DNA from: Bacteroidales bacterium
Lineage (GTDB): Bacteria; Bacteroidota; Bacteroidia; Bacteroidales; JAIOZK01
NCBI GenBank assembly: GCA_021740625.1
Contig: JAIOZK010000019.1
Span: 23,129-87,128 of the forward strand
Reading direction: 5' to 3'
DNA length: 64,000 nt
Position numbers and translations under genes: made by a program
The notes under the pieces: model-generated
What the model saw: only the letters and a program-made list of their open reading frames with translations
Databases searched by the model: none
What the model was told of the DNA's origin: nothing
In this document: one piece after another, positions 9,806-19,431 of the stretch
How positions within the stretch are numbered: position 1 is the first letter of the stretch
How the letters are laid out: the number at the start of each line of letters is the position of its first letter

Positions 9806-11053
9806 ATGAATAAACTATTACAATTTACTTTTACAGGGATAGTCATTATTTCACTGAGTATTTCAGGATTATCCCAGACAACTGATTCCATCGAAATGGG
9901 TGGCAATTATGCAAATGACATTTTTTACAGTTTCGAGAATGGTGAAGTAAAAAGCGTTGACCGGGCCAACTGGGATATTGCTTTTTATACCGACATTTTT
10001 AGTGCTACAATTACCATCAATGAAGGCAGCGGTGTGGAACTCTGGGCATATCCCAACGGAGATACCTCAGCCTGGAACACAATTGACACCACAGGCCTGA
10101 GCACCTGGCCCAAACTTTATAATTCCGAAGAAACCTGGGATTTTGGTGCATTTAACCAGAATGCAGGCTCACATCCGGACTATGGCTGGGGAATATACAA
10201 CGATATAACCCATAACCTCACTGGCGATTCACTGTTTATCATCAAACTGGCCAACGGTATGTATAAAAAGATGTGGATCGTTAAAAAGTATTCTGCTGAA
10301 AACAGGTACATCTTCCGCTACGGGGATCTTGACAACAGCAATGAAATGGAGAAAGATTATGTTTTATCTGACTACACTGCCAAAAACTTTTCTTACTATT
10401 CAATCAGCAATGATGAATTATTGGACCGCGAACCACCCAGGGATTCCTGGGATATTGTCTGGACAAAATACGTTGCGGCCCAACCCCAGGGAGGTGTTTA
10501 TCCTGTTACCGGGATCCTGAGCAATGTTCATGTTGCGAACAGCAAATTTCACCCTGTCTCCTTAAACTATTCGGATTGGCTTGCAGCCCCACTGGATACT
10601 ATAAAATCAGGCATTGGATTCGATTGGAAAGAGCTCGATTTTGTGAACTTTGAATATGATATTGTTGACTCGACAGTCTACTTTGTGAAAGATGTAAACG
10701 ATAACATTTATAAGTTATATTTTGAATCTTTCCAGATCGGCACAGGCAAAACAGTTTTCGTAAAACAAAATGTTTCATCAACCGATGTTGCAGAGTTTTT
10801 GCCCAGTATCGACATCAATGTCTATCCCAATCCGGCCAGAGATATTGTTAATATCGAAATGAATGGAACTGCTCATGAAACGAACATTGCTATCTATGAT
10901 GTCACTGGAAAAGAAATGATCAGCAGAGATATCAACAAAGATCAAGCTGGTATCATTACATTTCAGCTTGACCAATTAAAAGAAGGCATGTATTTCATGT
11001 TGATCAAAACGGGCAACCTTACTCAATCCCATAAGATCATGATCAGCAATTAA
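9806..11053 (+). CDS. HmuY-like heme-binding protein with T9SS sorting domain
   Basis: This 415-aa exported protein has a signal peptide (residues 1-23, ending in SGLSQ). Its body has the sequence habits of the HmuY family: ANWDIAFYT near residue 53, DSWDIVWTKY near 213, and the strand YPVTGILSN near 232. These recur in the protein encoded at 13299 (TEWDLGF, KDWDLWFTQY, YLVTGTLIN), and both contain IDTTGL. HmuY proteins bind heme outside the cell and hand it to a TonB receptor. The C-terminal 80 residues (VYPNPARD to KIMISN) form a type A T9SS sorting domain, so this copy should be exported by T9SS and is not an N-terminally lipidated form. The receptor gene starts 8 bp downstream. Heme ligands cannot be assigned from sequence alone. 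Confidence 0.75.
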   Translation: MNKLLQFTFTGIVIISLSISGLSQTTDSIEMGGNYANDIFYSFENGEVKSVDRANWDIAFYTDIFSATITINEGSGVELWAYPNGDTSAWNTIDTTGLSTWPKLYNSEETWDFGAFNQNAGSHPDYGWGIYNDITHNLTGDSLFIIKLANGMYKKMWIVKKYSAENRYIFRYGDLDNSNEMEKDYVLSDYTAKNFSYYSISNDELLDREPPRDSWDIVWTKYVAAQPQGGVYPVTGILSNVHVANSKFHPVSLNYSDWLAAPLDTIKSGIGFDWKELDFVNFEYDIVDSTVYFVKDVNDNIYKLYFESFQIGTGKTVFVKQNVSSTDVAEFLPSIDINVYPNPARDIVNIEMNGTAHETNIAIYDVTGKEMISRDINKDQAGIITFQLDQLKEGMYFMLIKTGNLTQSHKIMISN

Positions 11054-11061
11054 AGAGATCA

Positions 11062-13299
11062 ATGCATATCCATAGAATATTCATAGTATTTATCATCAGC
11101 CTGCTGGCCGTTTATTCTGTCATGGGTCAGCAGGCTGTTATTACCGTTCTCGATCAAAAAAGTGACAAGCCTGTATCTTTTGCACATGTGAGTTTCGAAC
11201 CCCTGGGCGATGGCAAGGTGTTCAAAGCACTTACCAATGAAAAGGGGATTGTGGAAAATAAAGCCAATACAAAAGCCAGCCTGGGTATCAGTTATGTCGG
11301 TTACAAAACACTTCAGCAGGAGATCGAGCCCGGAAAGAGCTACACCTTCAGGCTGATCCCCAATATTCTTAACATTGATGAGGTAGTTGTAACAGCACAA
11401 TACGCGCCCAAACGGGCTGATAAATCCATATATAAAGTAAAGGTGATCAATCGCCAGACCATTCAGAACAAAGCTGCCAACAGTCTGGATCAGGTCATGG
11501 AAAATGAATTGAACATTCGTGTTTCAAGAGATGGTGTGTTGGGATCGGGGATGAGCCTGAACGGTTTGTCGGGTGAACATCTGAAGTTTCTGGTCGATGG
11601 CGTTCCGGTGATCGGACGACTGAACGGGAACATCGACATAAGCCAGTTGAATGTTTACAACATTGATCACATAGAATTTGTAGAAGGACCCATGTCGGTA
11701 ATTTATGGCAGCAATGCCATGGCAGGGGTTGTAAATCTTATCACCAGCGAAAACCAGAATTATAAAAGCTATACAAATCTGCAGGGATATTTTGAGTCGG
11801 TTGGGGAATATAATTTCAATGCAACAACCTCCCTCAGATATGATCACCACATTTTCCAGGTTTCCGGCGGAAGGGATTTCTTTGCCGGATATTCCGAAAA
11901 CAATACAGGCCGTTCCAAACTCTGGAAACCAAAGAGAGCCTATTTCCTGGATGGGTCATATATTTATGATAAGGAACGCTTCAAGCTCAAATTCAAAACT
12001 TCATATTATGATGAATTCCTGCTGAGCAAGGGCAATCTGAGAAAACCCTATTTTGAAACTGCATTTGACAGTTATTTTTATACCAAACGTTTTACCAACA
12101 AACTTGACATTAGCAAAAAAGTACTGTCGAACCGCTACCTGAACATCTTAACGGCTTATTCTGTTTTCGACCGGAAAACAAAAAATTACTTTGTGGATCT
12201 TACCAAGCTTGAAAAAACATTGCGGGATGCCGATACAACAAAATTTCATTCAGCTATGCTCAGGGGCACTTTCAGCAAAAGCGACGAAGGCAGGTTCAAT
12301 TACCAGCTTGGTATTGATCTCAACCTGGATTATGGCTCCGGGGAGAAAATAGACGGGGGCTCTAAAGAGTTGGGTGATTACGCTGCTTTTCTCAGTATAA
12401 AATACAAACCCGTCGAAAAGCTTTTACTACAACCGGGTATCCGTCTGATCTACAATACGAATTACGATGCCCCCCTGGTATATTCCATGAATGCCAAGTA
12501 TGACTTCTATGATCATCTGAGCATGCGAGGCTCCTTTGCCAGGGGATTCAGGGCACCGTCTCTCAAAGAACTTTATCTTGATTTTGTGGATGTAAATCAT
12601 AAGATATTTGGGAACGAAAATCTGAAGGCAGAAAGATCATACAATATCAATGGCTCCTTATTATACCATGCCGATCGGGAAAAACATGTGTATGAAGCGG
12701 AGCTGAATTATTTCTATAACTATATAGAAAACAGCATTGACCTTGTTATACGCGAAGATGAGGTAGGCAATGATCCGGCCAATTCGGTTCCTCCCTATAC
12801 TTACCTGAACCTGAACAAATATGCAACAACAGGTTTTGGCCTGAGTCTGAATTACAGGTACTATCCCAATCTCAATGTTAAAGCAGGACTTAATCGCACA
12901 AACAGCATCATTTCACACGAAAATGTTGCAGATCAGCAGGCCATGAGTACCGATTATAATCTGTCATTGAATTACAAATGGATCAGGTATGATCTGGATA
13001 TTTCAATCTTTTACAAGTACAATGGCAAACTTCCGATCTTCAGCGTGAACACGGAGGATGAGATCGCCCTGACCTACAAGGAGAATTTCCAGAACCTTGA
13101 CTTCGCAATCGGGAAATCCTGGTTTGAGAACAGCCTTTACACAAACGCCGGTTTGAAAAATATTTTTGACAACAAAAGGATTCCATATACTGGAAGTACT
13201 TCAGGTGGAGTGCATACCGGGGGAGATGGTTCTTCGCTTGTCGGCTATGGCAGAACGTTTTTTCTCTCCGCTTCTTATACCATAAAATACCTGAAATAA
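11062..13299 (+). CDS. TonB-dependent outer-membrane receptor (HmuR-like context)
   Basis: This 745-aa receptor has a signal peptide (about 1-22), a carboxypeptidase-regulatory-like beta sandwich (about 24-105), and a TonB-box-like stretch DEVVVTAQ near residue 108. The plug domain has FLVDGVPVIGR and VEGPMSVIYGSNAMAGVVNLIT, and a 22-strand-type barrel ends in aromatic-alternating YGRTFFLSASYTIKYLK. Lying between two HmuY-like genes, it is most likely the heme importer of the locus, powered by TonB-ExbBD encoded elsewhere. The assignment to heme comes from its neighbours, because TonB receptor sequences alone do not show the ligand. Its stop codon overlaps the next ATG by one base, indicating translational coupling. 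Confidence 0.88.
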   Translation: MHIHRIFIVFIISLLAVYSVMGQQAVITVLDQKSDKPVSFAHVSFEPLGDGKVFKALTNEKGIVENKANTKASLGISYVGYKTLQQEIEPGKSYTFRLIPNILNIDEVVVTAQYAPKRADKSIYKVKVINRQTIQNKAANSLDQVMENELNIRVSRDGVLGSGMSLNGLSGEHLKFLVDGVPVIGRLNGNIDISQLNVYNIDHIEFVEGPMSVIYGSNAMAGVVNLITSENQNYKSYTNLQGYFESVGEYNFNATTSLRYDHHIFQVSGGRDFFAGYSENNTGRSKLWKPKRAYFLDGSYIYDKERFKLKFKTSYYDEFLLSKGNLRKPYFETAFDSYFYTKRFTNKLDISKKVLSNRYLNILTAYSVFDRKTKNYFVDLTKLEKTLRDADTTKFHSAMLRGTFSKSDEGRFNYQLGIDLNLDYGSGEKIDGGSKELGDYAAFLSIKYKPVEKLLLQPGIRLIYNTNYDAPLVYSMNAKYDFYDHLSMRGSFARGFRAPSLKELYLDFVDVNHKIFGNENLKAERSYNINGSLLYHADREKHVYEAELNYFYNYIENSIDLVIREDEVGNDPANSVPPYTYLNLNKYATTGFGLSLNYRYYPNLNVKAGLNRTNSIISHENVADQQAMSTDYNLSLNYKWIRYDLDISIFYKYNGKLPIFSVNTEDEIALTYKENFQNLDFAIGKSWFENSLYTNAGLKNIFDNKRIPYTGSTSGGVHTGGDGSSLVGYGRTFFLSASYTIKYLK

Positions 13300-14312
13300 T
13301 GAAGAAAGCATTATTCATATTGATCATATCCATCGGATTGACCTCCTGTTTTAAAGAGGATGAAAGATTAGAGCCACACGATCCGGGTGATGCAGTGACC
13401 GTGCAGGTAGATATGACAAAGGATTACAGATACCAGGTTTATTACGACCTGGAATCAGAGCGTATTGTATCACAAAACCTCAAAACAGAATGGGACCTTG
13501 GATTTGAAACTTCGGATACCGGCTGGCATGTGATCCTGAACACTGCCAATTTTATGTGGGCCGGAAATACCGGGAAAACGGATTTCTCCCAGAGCATAGA
13601 TACTACCGGACTGGAATGGAAGTTTGACAAATCCGATGGAAACCTCGATTCAACGGCCATCGGCAGATGGTTTGAAATATTGGCTGGAGATACCACTTAC
13701 ACCAATCATGTATACGCCATTAACAGAGGATATACGCCTTCGGGTGATTTGCGCGGTATTAAAAAGATAATATTTCAATTTGTTGATAATAATCAATACC
13801 GGATTGCCTGGGGTAATGTTGATGACACAGAACCCAATGTATTCACCATTGAAAAAGACAGCAGCATGAACTTTGTTTTCTTTTCCTTTGGTGATGGTGG
13901 TCAGCAGAAAAACCTGGAACCCCATAAAAAAGATTGGGATCTGTGGTTTACACAATACACCACAATCTTGTTGACCAACGAGGGCGATCCCTATCCATAC
14001 CTCGTAACGGGTACCCTGATCAATAAATATCAAAATACAATGGTAACACAAGACAGCATTGCAAGTTTCCAACAAATTGATTATCAAAAGGCATTGGCAC
14101 TGAACTATACCAAAGCTCTGGATGTTATTGGTTACAACTGGAAAGTAATAGAAGGGGATGTGCAATCAGGGAATGTGAATTATGTGATCCGGGAGAATTT
14201 GTTCTACATTATACGGACACAGGATGATTTTTATTACAAACTGAGGTTTATTGATTTTTATAATGATGTGGGTGAGAAAGGTTATCCTACATTTGAATTC
14301 CAGCGATTATAG
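13299..14312 (+). CDS. HmuY-like lipoprotein
   Basis: This 337-aa lipoprotein has the signal MKKALFILIISIGLTSC, with Cys17 in the lipobox (LTSC), so it should be lipid-anchored, probably in the outer membrane. Its body shows the HmuY-like pattern: TEWDLGFET near residue 66, IDTTGLEW near 104, KDWDLWFTQY near 209 and YLVTGTLIN near 231. It overlaps the receptor stop by one base (TAATG). In Porphyromonas gingivalis a lipoprotein HmuY captures heme for HmuR, and this gene fits that role. It is paired here with a second family member that uses a T9SS tail. A strong intrinsic terminator follows. Confidence 0.75.
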   Translation: MKKALFILIISIGLTSCFKEDERLEPHDPGDAVTVQVDMTKDYRYQVYYDLESERIVSQNLKTEWDLGFETSDTGWHVILNTANFMWAGNTGKTDFSQSIDTTGLEWKFDKSDGNLDSTAIGRWFEILAGDTTYTNHVYAINRGYTPSGDLRGIKKIIFQFVDNNQYRIAWGNVDDTEPNVFTIEKDSSMNFVFFSFGDGGQQKNLEPHKKDWDLWFTQYTTILLTNEGDPYPYLVTGTLINKYQNTMVTQDSIASFQQIDYQKALALNYTKALDVIGYNWKVIEGDVQSGNVNYVIRENLFYIIRTQDDFYYKLRFIDFYNDVGEKGYPTFEFQRL

Positions 14313-14356
14313 ACCTTTACCAAAGGGAATTAATCGATGTTTTATTTGTTTGTTTG

Positions 14357-14390
14357 GCCCCTGGCGGTTTTTCGTCAGGGGCTTTTTAAT
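14357..14390 (+). terminator. Intrinsic terminator of the heme-uptake operon
   Basis: Stem GCCCCTG (14357-14363) pairs with CAGGGGC (14376-14382) across a 12-nt loop and is followed by TTTTTAAT. It lies 45 bp after the HmuY-like lipoprotein stop. Confidence 0.85.
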
Positions 14391-14400
14391 TGAAGTTTTT

Positions 14401-14805
14401 TATGCTGCCCCTTCGGGGCGCCATTTAAATACTGCATTTACATCATTTCACAGGGCGCTGCCCTGTGCTATGATATGCTGGCCCTTCGGGGCGCCAGGTC
14501 TTGCATTTCTCATCCACAGGTGTAAGTTCCATGCAATGACATGTCGACCTTTAGGGCTGATTTAAATCCTATTCTATATTTAAATGACCTTGTCTGGTGC
14601 GGAGGTATAATACCCCTTGGGTCGCAATTCAATAATGTTCATGAAAGGGTTGAAAAAGAATGCAATTTTTTTCAATAGGTTTTGATCTTGTCATACACTT
14701 ATGCAAAAGACATATTTTGGCTGAAAGCCAAACATAACCTAACACAGGGCATCACCCTGTGATTTTTGAGCCAGAATCCTACATGCACCCCGAAGGGGCA
14801 GCATA
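14401..14805. repeat. Composite inverted-repeat element of hairpins
   Basis: An 18-bp perfect inverted repeat bounds the element: TATGCTGCCCCTTCGGGG at 14401-14418 and its complement at 14788-14805. Just inside are two more hairpins in mirrored positions, CACAGGGCGCTGCCCTGTG (14449-14467) and CACAGGGCATCACCCTGTG (14743-14761), and a further CCCTTCGGGGC copy at about 14482. The AT-rich centre holds no convincing ORF. The structure looks like a REP- or MITE-type unit. The remaining bases to the end of dnaE (14806-14922) hold nothing I recognise. Confidence 0.7.
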
Positions 14806-14922
14806 ATAATAAACTTCCTTAAATCCCAGAGTAGAAAGCCCTGGGCCAGTATTCCGATGCAGGACATCAGGGAACCTTCTCTTCGGCCGAAGCGAACGCT
14901 AAGGAGGGTAAAAGACCCAAAC

Positions 14923-17865
14923 CTATTCCCCCCTCGGATCCTGCCTGATCGGCAATTTCGCCATTTTCTCTACTTCTATGGTAGCATAGCCGAATTCTTC
15001 CACTACCTTGCCTTTGATCAGGTACACCCCATATCCCTGAAAAGGATACCTCTGCAAGGATTGTGAAAAATGTGTGCAATCGAAAAACTCACCTTTTTGA
15101 TCGACAAAAGTGCCGAATGCCATCCATTCTTTCTTCACCGTGATCACCTTCTTGATGGTGACCAGCAAACCCAGCATTCGTATGCTTTTTCCCAGATAAT
15201 CGTTCAGTTGATTTGCTTCTGCCTCTCCCCTGAAACGGGTTTCAAGCAAATCGAAATAAGTCAGTGTAACCGGAAAACCCAGGTATTCGATCTCATCATA
15301 GGCATCCTCTATTTTATTATATGCAAGCTGAGGAAGCTTAAATCGCCGGGCAGGCGAAAAGAAAAGTTCGTGATTCTTTCCCTGTTTTTTATCTTTGCTC
15401 AACATCATATGCGCCTCCCACAAAAGATGAGCTTTCTCCTTGCCGGTAAATGCAAATGCCCCCGTCCTGATCAGGATGATCAATTGCTCAATGCCCGTTG
15501 GAACTCTTTTTACAAAATCTTCCAGGCTTTTGAAATCTCCCCGCAACGCTCTTTCTTCAGATATCAAATGCCCAATTTTGTTTTCCAGGTCGGCAATGTG
15601 CACAAAACCGATGTAAATGGTATCGCCATCAATCCTGCTCTTGTAATGGCTTTTGTTGACCGAAGGGAGCATGATCTTTGCCCCCTGCCGCCGGGCTTCG
15701 TTGAAATACACCCAACTGTGATAAAACCCGCCAAAGTTGTTGATCACTGCCGTCATGAATTCCAGAGGATAATGCGCTTTCAGGTACAGGCTCTGAAAAC
15801 TCTCCACGGCATAGGAGGCTGAATGGGCCTTGGAGAAAGAATATCCTGCAAAGGATTCGATCTGCCGCCAGATCTCTTTGGTGGTTTCTTCGGGCCTCCC
15901 TTTTTTGCGACTGTATTCAAAAAATCGATCCACGATGCGCTGAAACTCCTCTTTGTTCCTGTATTTCCCGCTCATGGCCCGGCGCAGGATGTCCGCATCG
16001 GCCAGGTCAAGTCCCGCGTAATGATGACATATCTTGATCACATCCTCCTGGTATACCATCACCCCATAGGTTTCTTTCAGTTGTTCTTCCATCACCGGAT
16101 GCAGGTAATCAAAACCCTCAGGGTAGTGAAAACGCTGAATATATTCCCGCATCATCCCCGATTTGGCCACACCCGGGCGGATGATGGAACTGGCTGCCAC
16201 CAGGCTGATATAATTGTCGCATCTGAGTTTTCTAAGCAATCCGCGCATGGCGGGGCTCTCGATATAAAAGCATCCGTTCGTTTCAGCAGTCTTTAACTGC
16301 ATTTTCACCTGGGGATCGCTTTTGAATTTTTTCACCTGGTGCACGTCAACCTTTTCTCCTCTGTTCTCCCGGATGATCTCAACTGCCTCATTGATATGGC
16401 CGATCCCCCGCTGACTCAGTATATCCAGCTTTTCAAAACCGATATCCTCCGCCACATACATATCCCATTGCACTGTTGGCAATCCCTTTGGAGGAAGATC
16501 CAGTGCAGAATAATAGTTGATGGGCCTTTCTGAGATCAACACCCCGCCTGCATGTATGCTCCTGATGTTGGGAAAATCGATCATCATCTGAGCAAAAGAG
16601 TATATGGTCTGATTGATGTGATTATCATGGATGTGTTTGTGGGGTTCGTTGGCCAGATCATCGATCTCCGCCTTTGGCAAGCCATATACTTTTCCCAGTT
16701 CACGATAAATGGATTTGCCTTTGAAAGTGGTGATGGTGCCAAGCAAGGCCGTATGTTCCCGGCTGAATTTCCGGAAAATATAATCATGCACTGCATCCCT
16801 GTCCTTCCAGGAATAATCTATGTCAAAATCAGGCGGACTGCTGCGGTGCGGGTTTATGAAACGTTCAAAATAAAGGTCAAGCTCAATGGGATCCACATCG
16901 GTGATCTTCAGGCAGTATGCCACAATACTGTTGGCACCACTACCCCTTCCTACATGGTAGATCCCCTGCGACATGGACCAGGAAATGATATCCCAGGTGA
17001 TCAGGAAATAGGCAGAAAAACCCAGTTGATGGATCACTTCCAATTCATGATCAACCCGCCTGCGTGCCTCATCATGCTTTTCGCCATAACGGTATGCAAG
17101 GCCTTCACGACAAAGTCTCTCAAGCAAAAGCTTATCTTCATATTTGCTCCCTGTATAAGTTGCTTTGTTTTTGATCGACTTATATTCAAAATCGATGTTG
17201 CATTCCCCAATCAATTTTTCAGTGTTCCGGATGATCCCGGGATAATCCCGGTAAGCTTTGGACAGTTCTTCTTTCGACACAAAATGCTCATTTTCCGGAG
17301 CGATCTGTTCAGGTCTCAGTTTCGTGATCAGCGTGTTGTGATCTATGGCCCGCAGGTTGCGGTGAAGATAATAAGCTTTTTCATCCCTGAAGGTCACCGG
17401 CTGCCACATGATCAACCTATCCGTTGCATTTCTGAATTCCGACGTATATAACTTATTCAGTTGATTTCGTTTGATTCCAATATATTCGTTTTCTTTGAGA
17501 TCTCTCAAAGATTTTGTACCAAAGGGGTAAACGAGGATGGCATGATCAAAATCGGGCGAAATTGCAGGAAGTTTCTGTTTACTCAGGTTATGATAGCTCA
17601 GGTACTCGTTCAACTCCTGGAAACCCGCATTGTTTTTAGCGATGCCTGTAAAAAGCCTTTGATCCTTATTCCTGAAATCAATTCCTGCAAGCGGTTTCAC
17701 GCTCTTTTTTTTACATGCCTTCACAAAGTCGAGGATCCCGGTTGAATTGTTGATGTCGGCCATGAGTTGCCCCTCAAAACCATGTTTCAGGTTCTCATTG
17801 ACAAGTTCGTCTATGGACATAGTCCCATAACGCAGGCTGTAATATGAATGTGATTTCAAGATCAT
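14923..17865 (-). CDS. Short DNA polymerase III alpha subunit, DnaE2-like
   Basis: This 980-aa C-family polymerase is about 200 aa shorter than a replicative DnaE. The palm carries PDFDIDY with metal-binding Asp346 and Asp348, and a third Asp lies in FEKLDILSQRG. The N-terminal PHP domain is degenerate: the expected HxH is KSH, the LTDHG motif reads MADIN, and GCE reads GID. It should therefore lack PHP-dependent proofreading, as in error-prone DnaE2 enzymes. The C-terminus is an OB-fold-like segment (IRMLGLLVTIKKV), and the clamp-loader-binding tail of long DnaE is missing. The likely role is translesion or SOS-linked synthesis. The usual partners imuB and a LexA-like gene are not adjacent, although a LexA-like gene occurs at 62564. 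Confidence 0.88.
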   Translation of the reverse strand: MILKSHSYYSLRYGTMSIDELVNENLKHGFEGQLMADINNSTGILDFVKACKKKSVKPLAGIDFRNKDQRLFTGIAKNNAGFQELNEYLSYHNLSKQKLPAISPDFDHAILVYPFGTKSLRDLKENEYIGIKRNQLNKLYTSEFRNATDRLIMWQPVTFRDEKAYYLHRNLRAIDHNTLITKLRPEQIAPENEHFVSKEELSKAYRDYPGIIRNTEKLIGECNIDFEYKSIKNKATYTGSKYEDKLLLERLCREGLAYRYGEKHDEARRRVDHELEVIHQLGFSAYFLITWDIISWSMSQGIYHVGRGSGANSIVAYCLKITDVDPIELDLYFERFINPHRSSPPDFDIDYSWKDRDAVHDYIFRKFSREHTALLGTITTFKGKSIYRELGKVYGLPKAEIDDLANEPHKHIHDNHINQTIYSFAQMMIDFPNIRSIHAGGVLISERPINYYSALDLPPKGLPTVQWDMYVAEDIGFEKLDILSQRGIGHINEAVEIIRENRGEKVDVHQVKKFKSDPQVKMQLKTAETNGCFYIESPAMRGLLRKLRCDNYISLVAASSIIRPGVAKSGMMREYIQRFHYPEGFDYLHPVMEEQLKETYGVMVYQEDVIKICHHYAGLDLADADILRRAMSGKYRNKEEFQRIVDRFFEYSRKKGRPEETTKEIWRQIESFAGYSFSKAHSASYAVESFQSLYLKAHYPLEFMTAVINNFGGFYHSWVYFNEARRQGAKIMLPSVNKSHYKSRIDGDTIYIGFVHIADLENKIGHLISEERALRGDFKSLEDFVKRVPTGIEQLIILIRTGAFAFTGKEKAHLLWEAHMMLSKDKKQGKNHELFFSPARRFKLPQLAYNKIEDAYDEIEYLGFPVTLTYFDLLETRFRGEAEANQLNDYLGKSIRMLGLLVTIKKVITVKKEWMAFGTFVDQKGEFFDCTHFSQSLQRYPFQGYGVYLIKGKVVEEFGYATIEVEKMAKLPIRQDPRGE

Positions 17866-18002
17866 GATAGTTGCATGAATTGAAATACCGGAAAAATATT
17901 TGATTAGTATTTAAGCATACCCGATTATCTTAAGGTACTACAATTTTACATGCGATCATAATTTAGACAGAATATAAATGCAAGGAAGAGGACTGTATAA
18001 AC

Positions 18003-18033
18003 TTTCAGAATAAGCAACATTTGGGTAAATTTG
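18003..18033 (+). promoter_or_regulatory. Candidate promoter of the cytochrome operon
   Basis: TTTC (18003-18006), a 19-bp spacer and TAAATTTG (18026-18033) fit the Bacteroidota promoter form TTTG-N19-TAnnTTTG with one mismatch. Transcription would start within about 10 bp of the cytochrome ATG at 18047, giving a very short leader. Confidence 0.45.
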
Positions 18034-18046
18034 TTTTTCGACCAAA

Positions 18047-19414
18047 ATGAACAAGATGAAAATCAAGCCACAATTCATTTTTATACTTACTCTTTTTGTA
18101 ATCCTGGTAAGTTCCTTCAGCCTGGTAAAAGAAATTGACAAGCGTTTCGGAAGTTTGAAATACAAGGATTTCGAGTCGCCGGAATATTGCGGAGCTTCCT
18201 GTCATGTGCAGTTTTACCGGCAGTGGGAGCAGGCCATGATGTCGCAGGCATATACACATCACTGGGATGAGATCGAGTATTTCGAGCTGGCGGTACCCCA
18301 TTCCGAAAATGATCCGGATTTTGAAGGTGTGCATGACGGATGCAACGGTTGCCACACCCCCATGGCTTATCTGGCGGGTGATGTACCTCCACCCCGGCCA
18401 GAAGAGGGCAGCCGCGCCAACGAAAGTGTTTCCTGCGACGTATGTCATACCATAACAGGCTTTGAAGGAGATGTTCCTTTCAACTTTAATTATATCATTG
18501 AACCCGGCCAGACCAAATACAGCTCAAGAAAAGGAGAAAAAGATTCCCCCAATCATGAGATCAAAGTGAGCGAACTGCATGCAAAATCAGAATTCTGTGG
18601 CATCTGTCATAATGAAAAAAGCCCCTTTGACACCTGGGTTAAATCCACACATCTCGAATGGAAGGAAGGCCCCTATGCAAAAGAAGGTGTCCAATGCCAG
18701 GATTGCCATATGCCCAAAGCCCGGTTCAGAACTGCAGCCATGGGCACGACTTATGACGATACCAGGATGCATCTCTTCCACGGTGCACACAGCCCGACCA
18801 AAATAAAAGGAGTTGTAGAACTCCGCATGAATCCTGATATCAGGCAGGCAGTTCCGGGAGAGCCTGTGGTTTTCACCCTTTCCCTCTTCAACCAGAAAAC
18901 AGGACATAAATTCCCAACCGGTTCGGTAGAAGACAGGATATTATGGGTGCATGTGGAGGCCGAAGATGCAGAAGGCAATGTTTACCACCTGCCGGTGGAT
19001 AAAAAAGATTTTGAAGGGGAAGAATATACCATTGCAAGTGATGTGTTGGCTTACCAGGATATGGCTGTCCCCCTGGAGAAACCTGACTTTAAAGGTGTGA
19101 GAAGAGAGGACGTGCCCTTGGGCGACAGAATTTTCCGGATGCCCTTTTTCGATCCGCAGGGAAGAATGACCATTATGCAATGGAATACAGATTCTTTGGG
19201 CGTGGATTACCGCATCGGTCCGCGGGAAACAATAGTGGAAACCTATACTTTCAATCTCCCCTATGAAACAGCGCCCGGGATGATGAAAGTCAGGGCCATA
19301 ATGAATTACCGGCTGCTGGTGAAACCCGTTGCAGAACTGCTGGGTGTACCGGAGGAGGAATATGCCATCCGCGAAATTAACAGAACAGAAACGGAAATAG
19401 AAGTTTTGCCATAA
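18047..19414 (+). CDS. Five-heme cytochrome c, c554-like
   Basis: This 455-aa protein begins with one hydrophobic helix (about 8-26) with no obvious cleavage site, so it is probably a membrane-anchored periplasmic protein. Heme attachment sites are C48-x3-C52-H53 (CGASCH, one residue longer than usual), C99-C102-H103, C130-C133-H134, C184-C187-H188 and C217-C220-H221. The spacing and the opening YCGASCH..QFYRQW resemble the cytochrome c554 family. Residues about 250-450 are heme-free and probably Ig-like, with TGHKFPTG, as seen in other multiheme cytochromes with a C-terminal beta domain. It should carry electrons across the periplasm. The next gene, 17 bp on, encodes a heme-bearing barrel protein. 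Confidence 0.85.
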   Translation: MNKMKIKPQFIFILTLFVILVSSFSLVKEIDKRFGSLKYKDFESPEYCGASCHVQFYRQWEQAMMSQAYTHHWDEIEYFELAVPHSENDPDFEGVHDGCNGCHTPMAYLAGDVPPPRPEEGSRANESVSCDVCHTITGFEGDVPFNFNYIIEPGQTKYSSRKGEKDSPNHEIKVSELHAKSEFCGICHNEKSPFDTWVKSTHLEWKEGPYAKEGVQCQDCHMPKARFRTAAMGTTYDDTRMHLFHGAHSPTKIKGVVELRMNPDIRQAVPGEPVVFTLSLFNQKTGHKFPTGSVEDRILWVHVEAEDAEGNVYHLPVDKKDFEGEEYTIASDVLAYQDMAVPLEKPDFKGVRREDVPLGDRIFRMPFFDPQGRMTIMQWNTDSLGVDYRIGPRETIVETYTFNLPYETAPGMMKVRAIMNYRLLVKPVAELLGVPEEEYAIREINRTETEIEVLP

Positions 19415-19431
19415 AACAAGGAGGATTGGAA

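Noticed and set aside
14251..14565. 104-codon open frame running from the HmuY-like lipoprotein end into the repeat element
   Set aside because: It spans a terminator and inverted repeats, overlaps the HmuY-like gene in another frame, and shows no protein-like pattern.
16552..17451. 299-codon open frame on the plus strand opposite dnaE
   Set aside because: It is antisense to a well-supported polymerase gene, has no start signals or recognisable domains, and its open length follows from codon bias of the gene opposite. Similar antisense frames at 657-1424, 15070-15822, 35833-36633 and 41169-41858 were dropped for the same reason.
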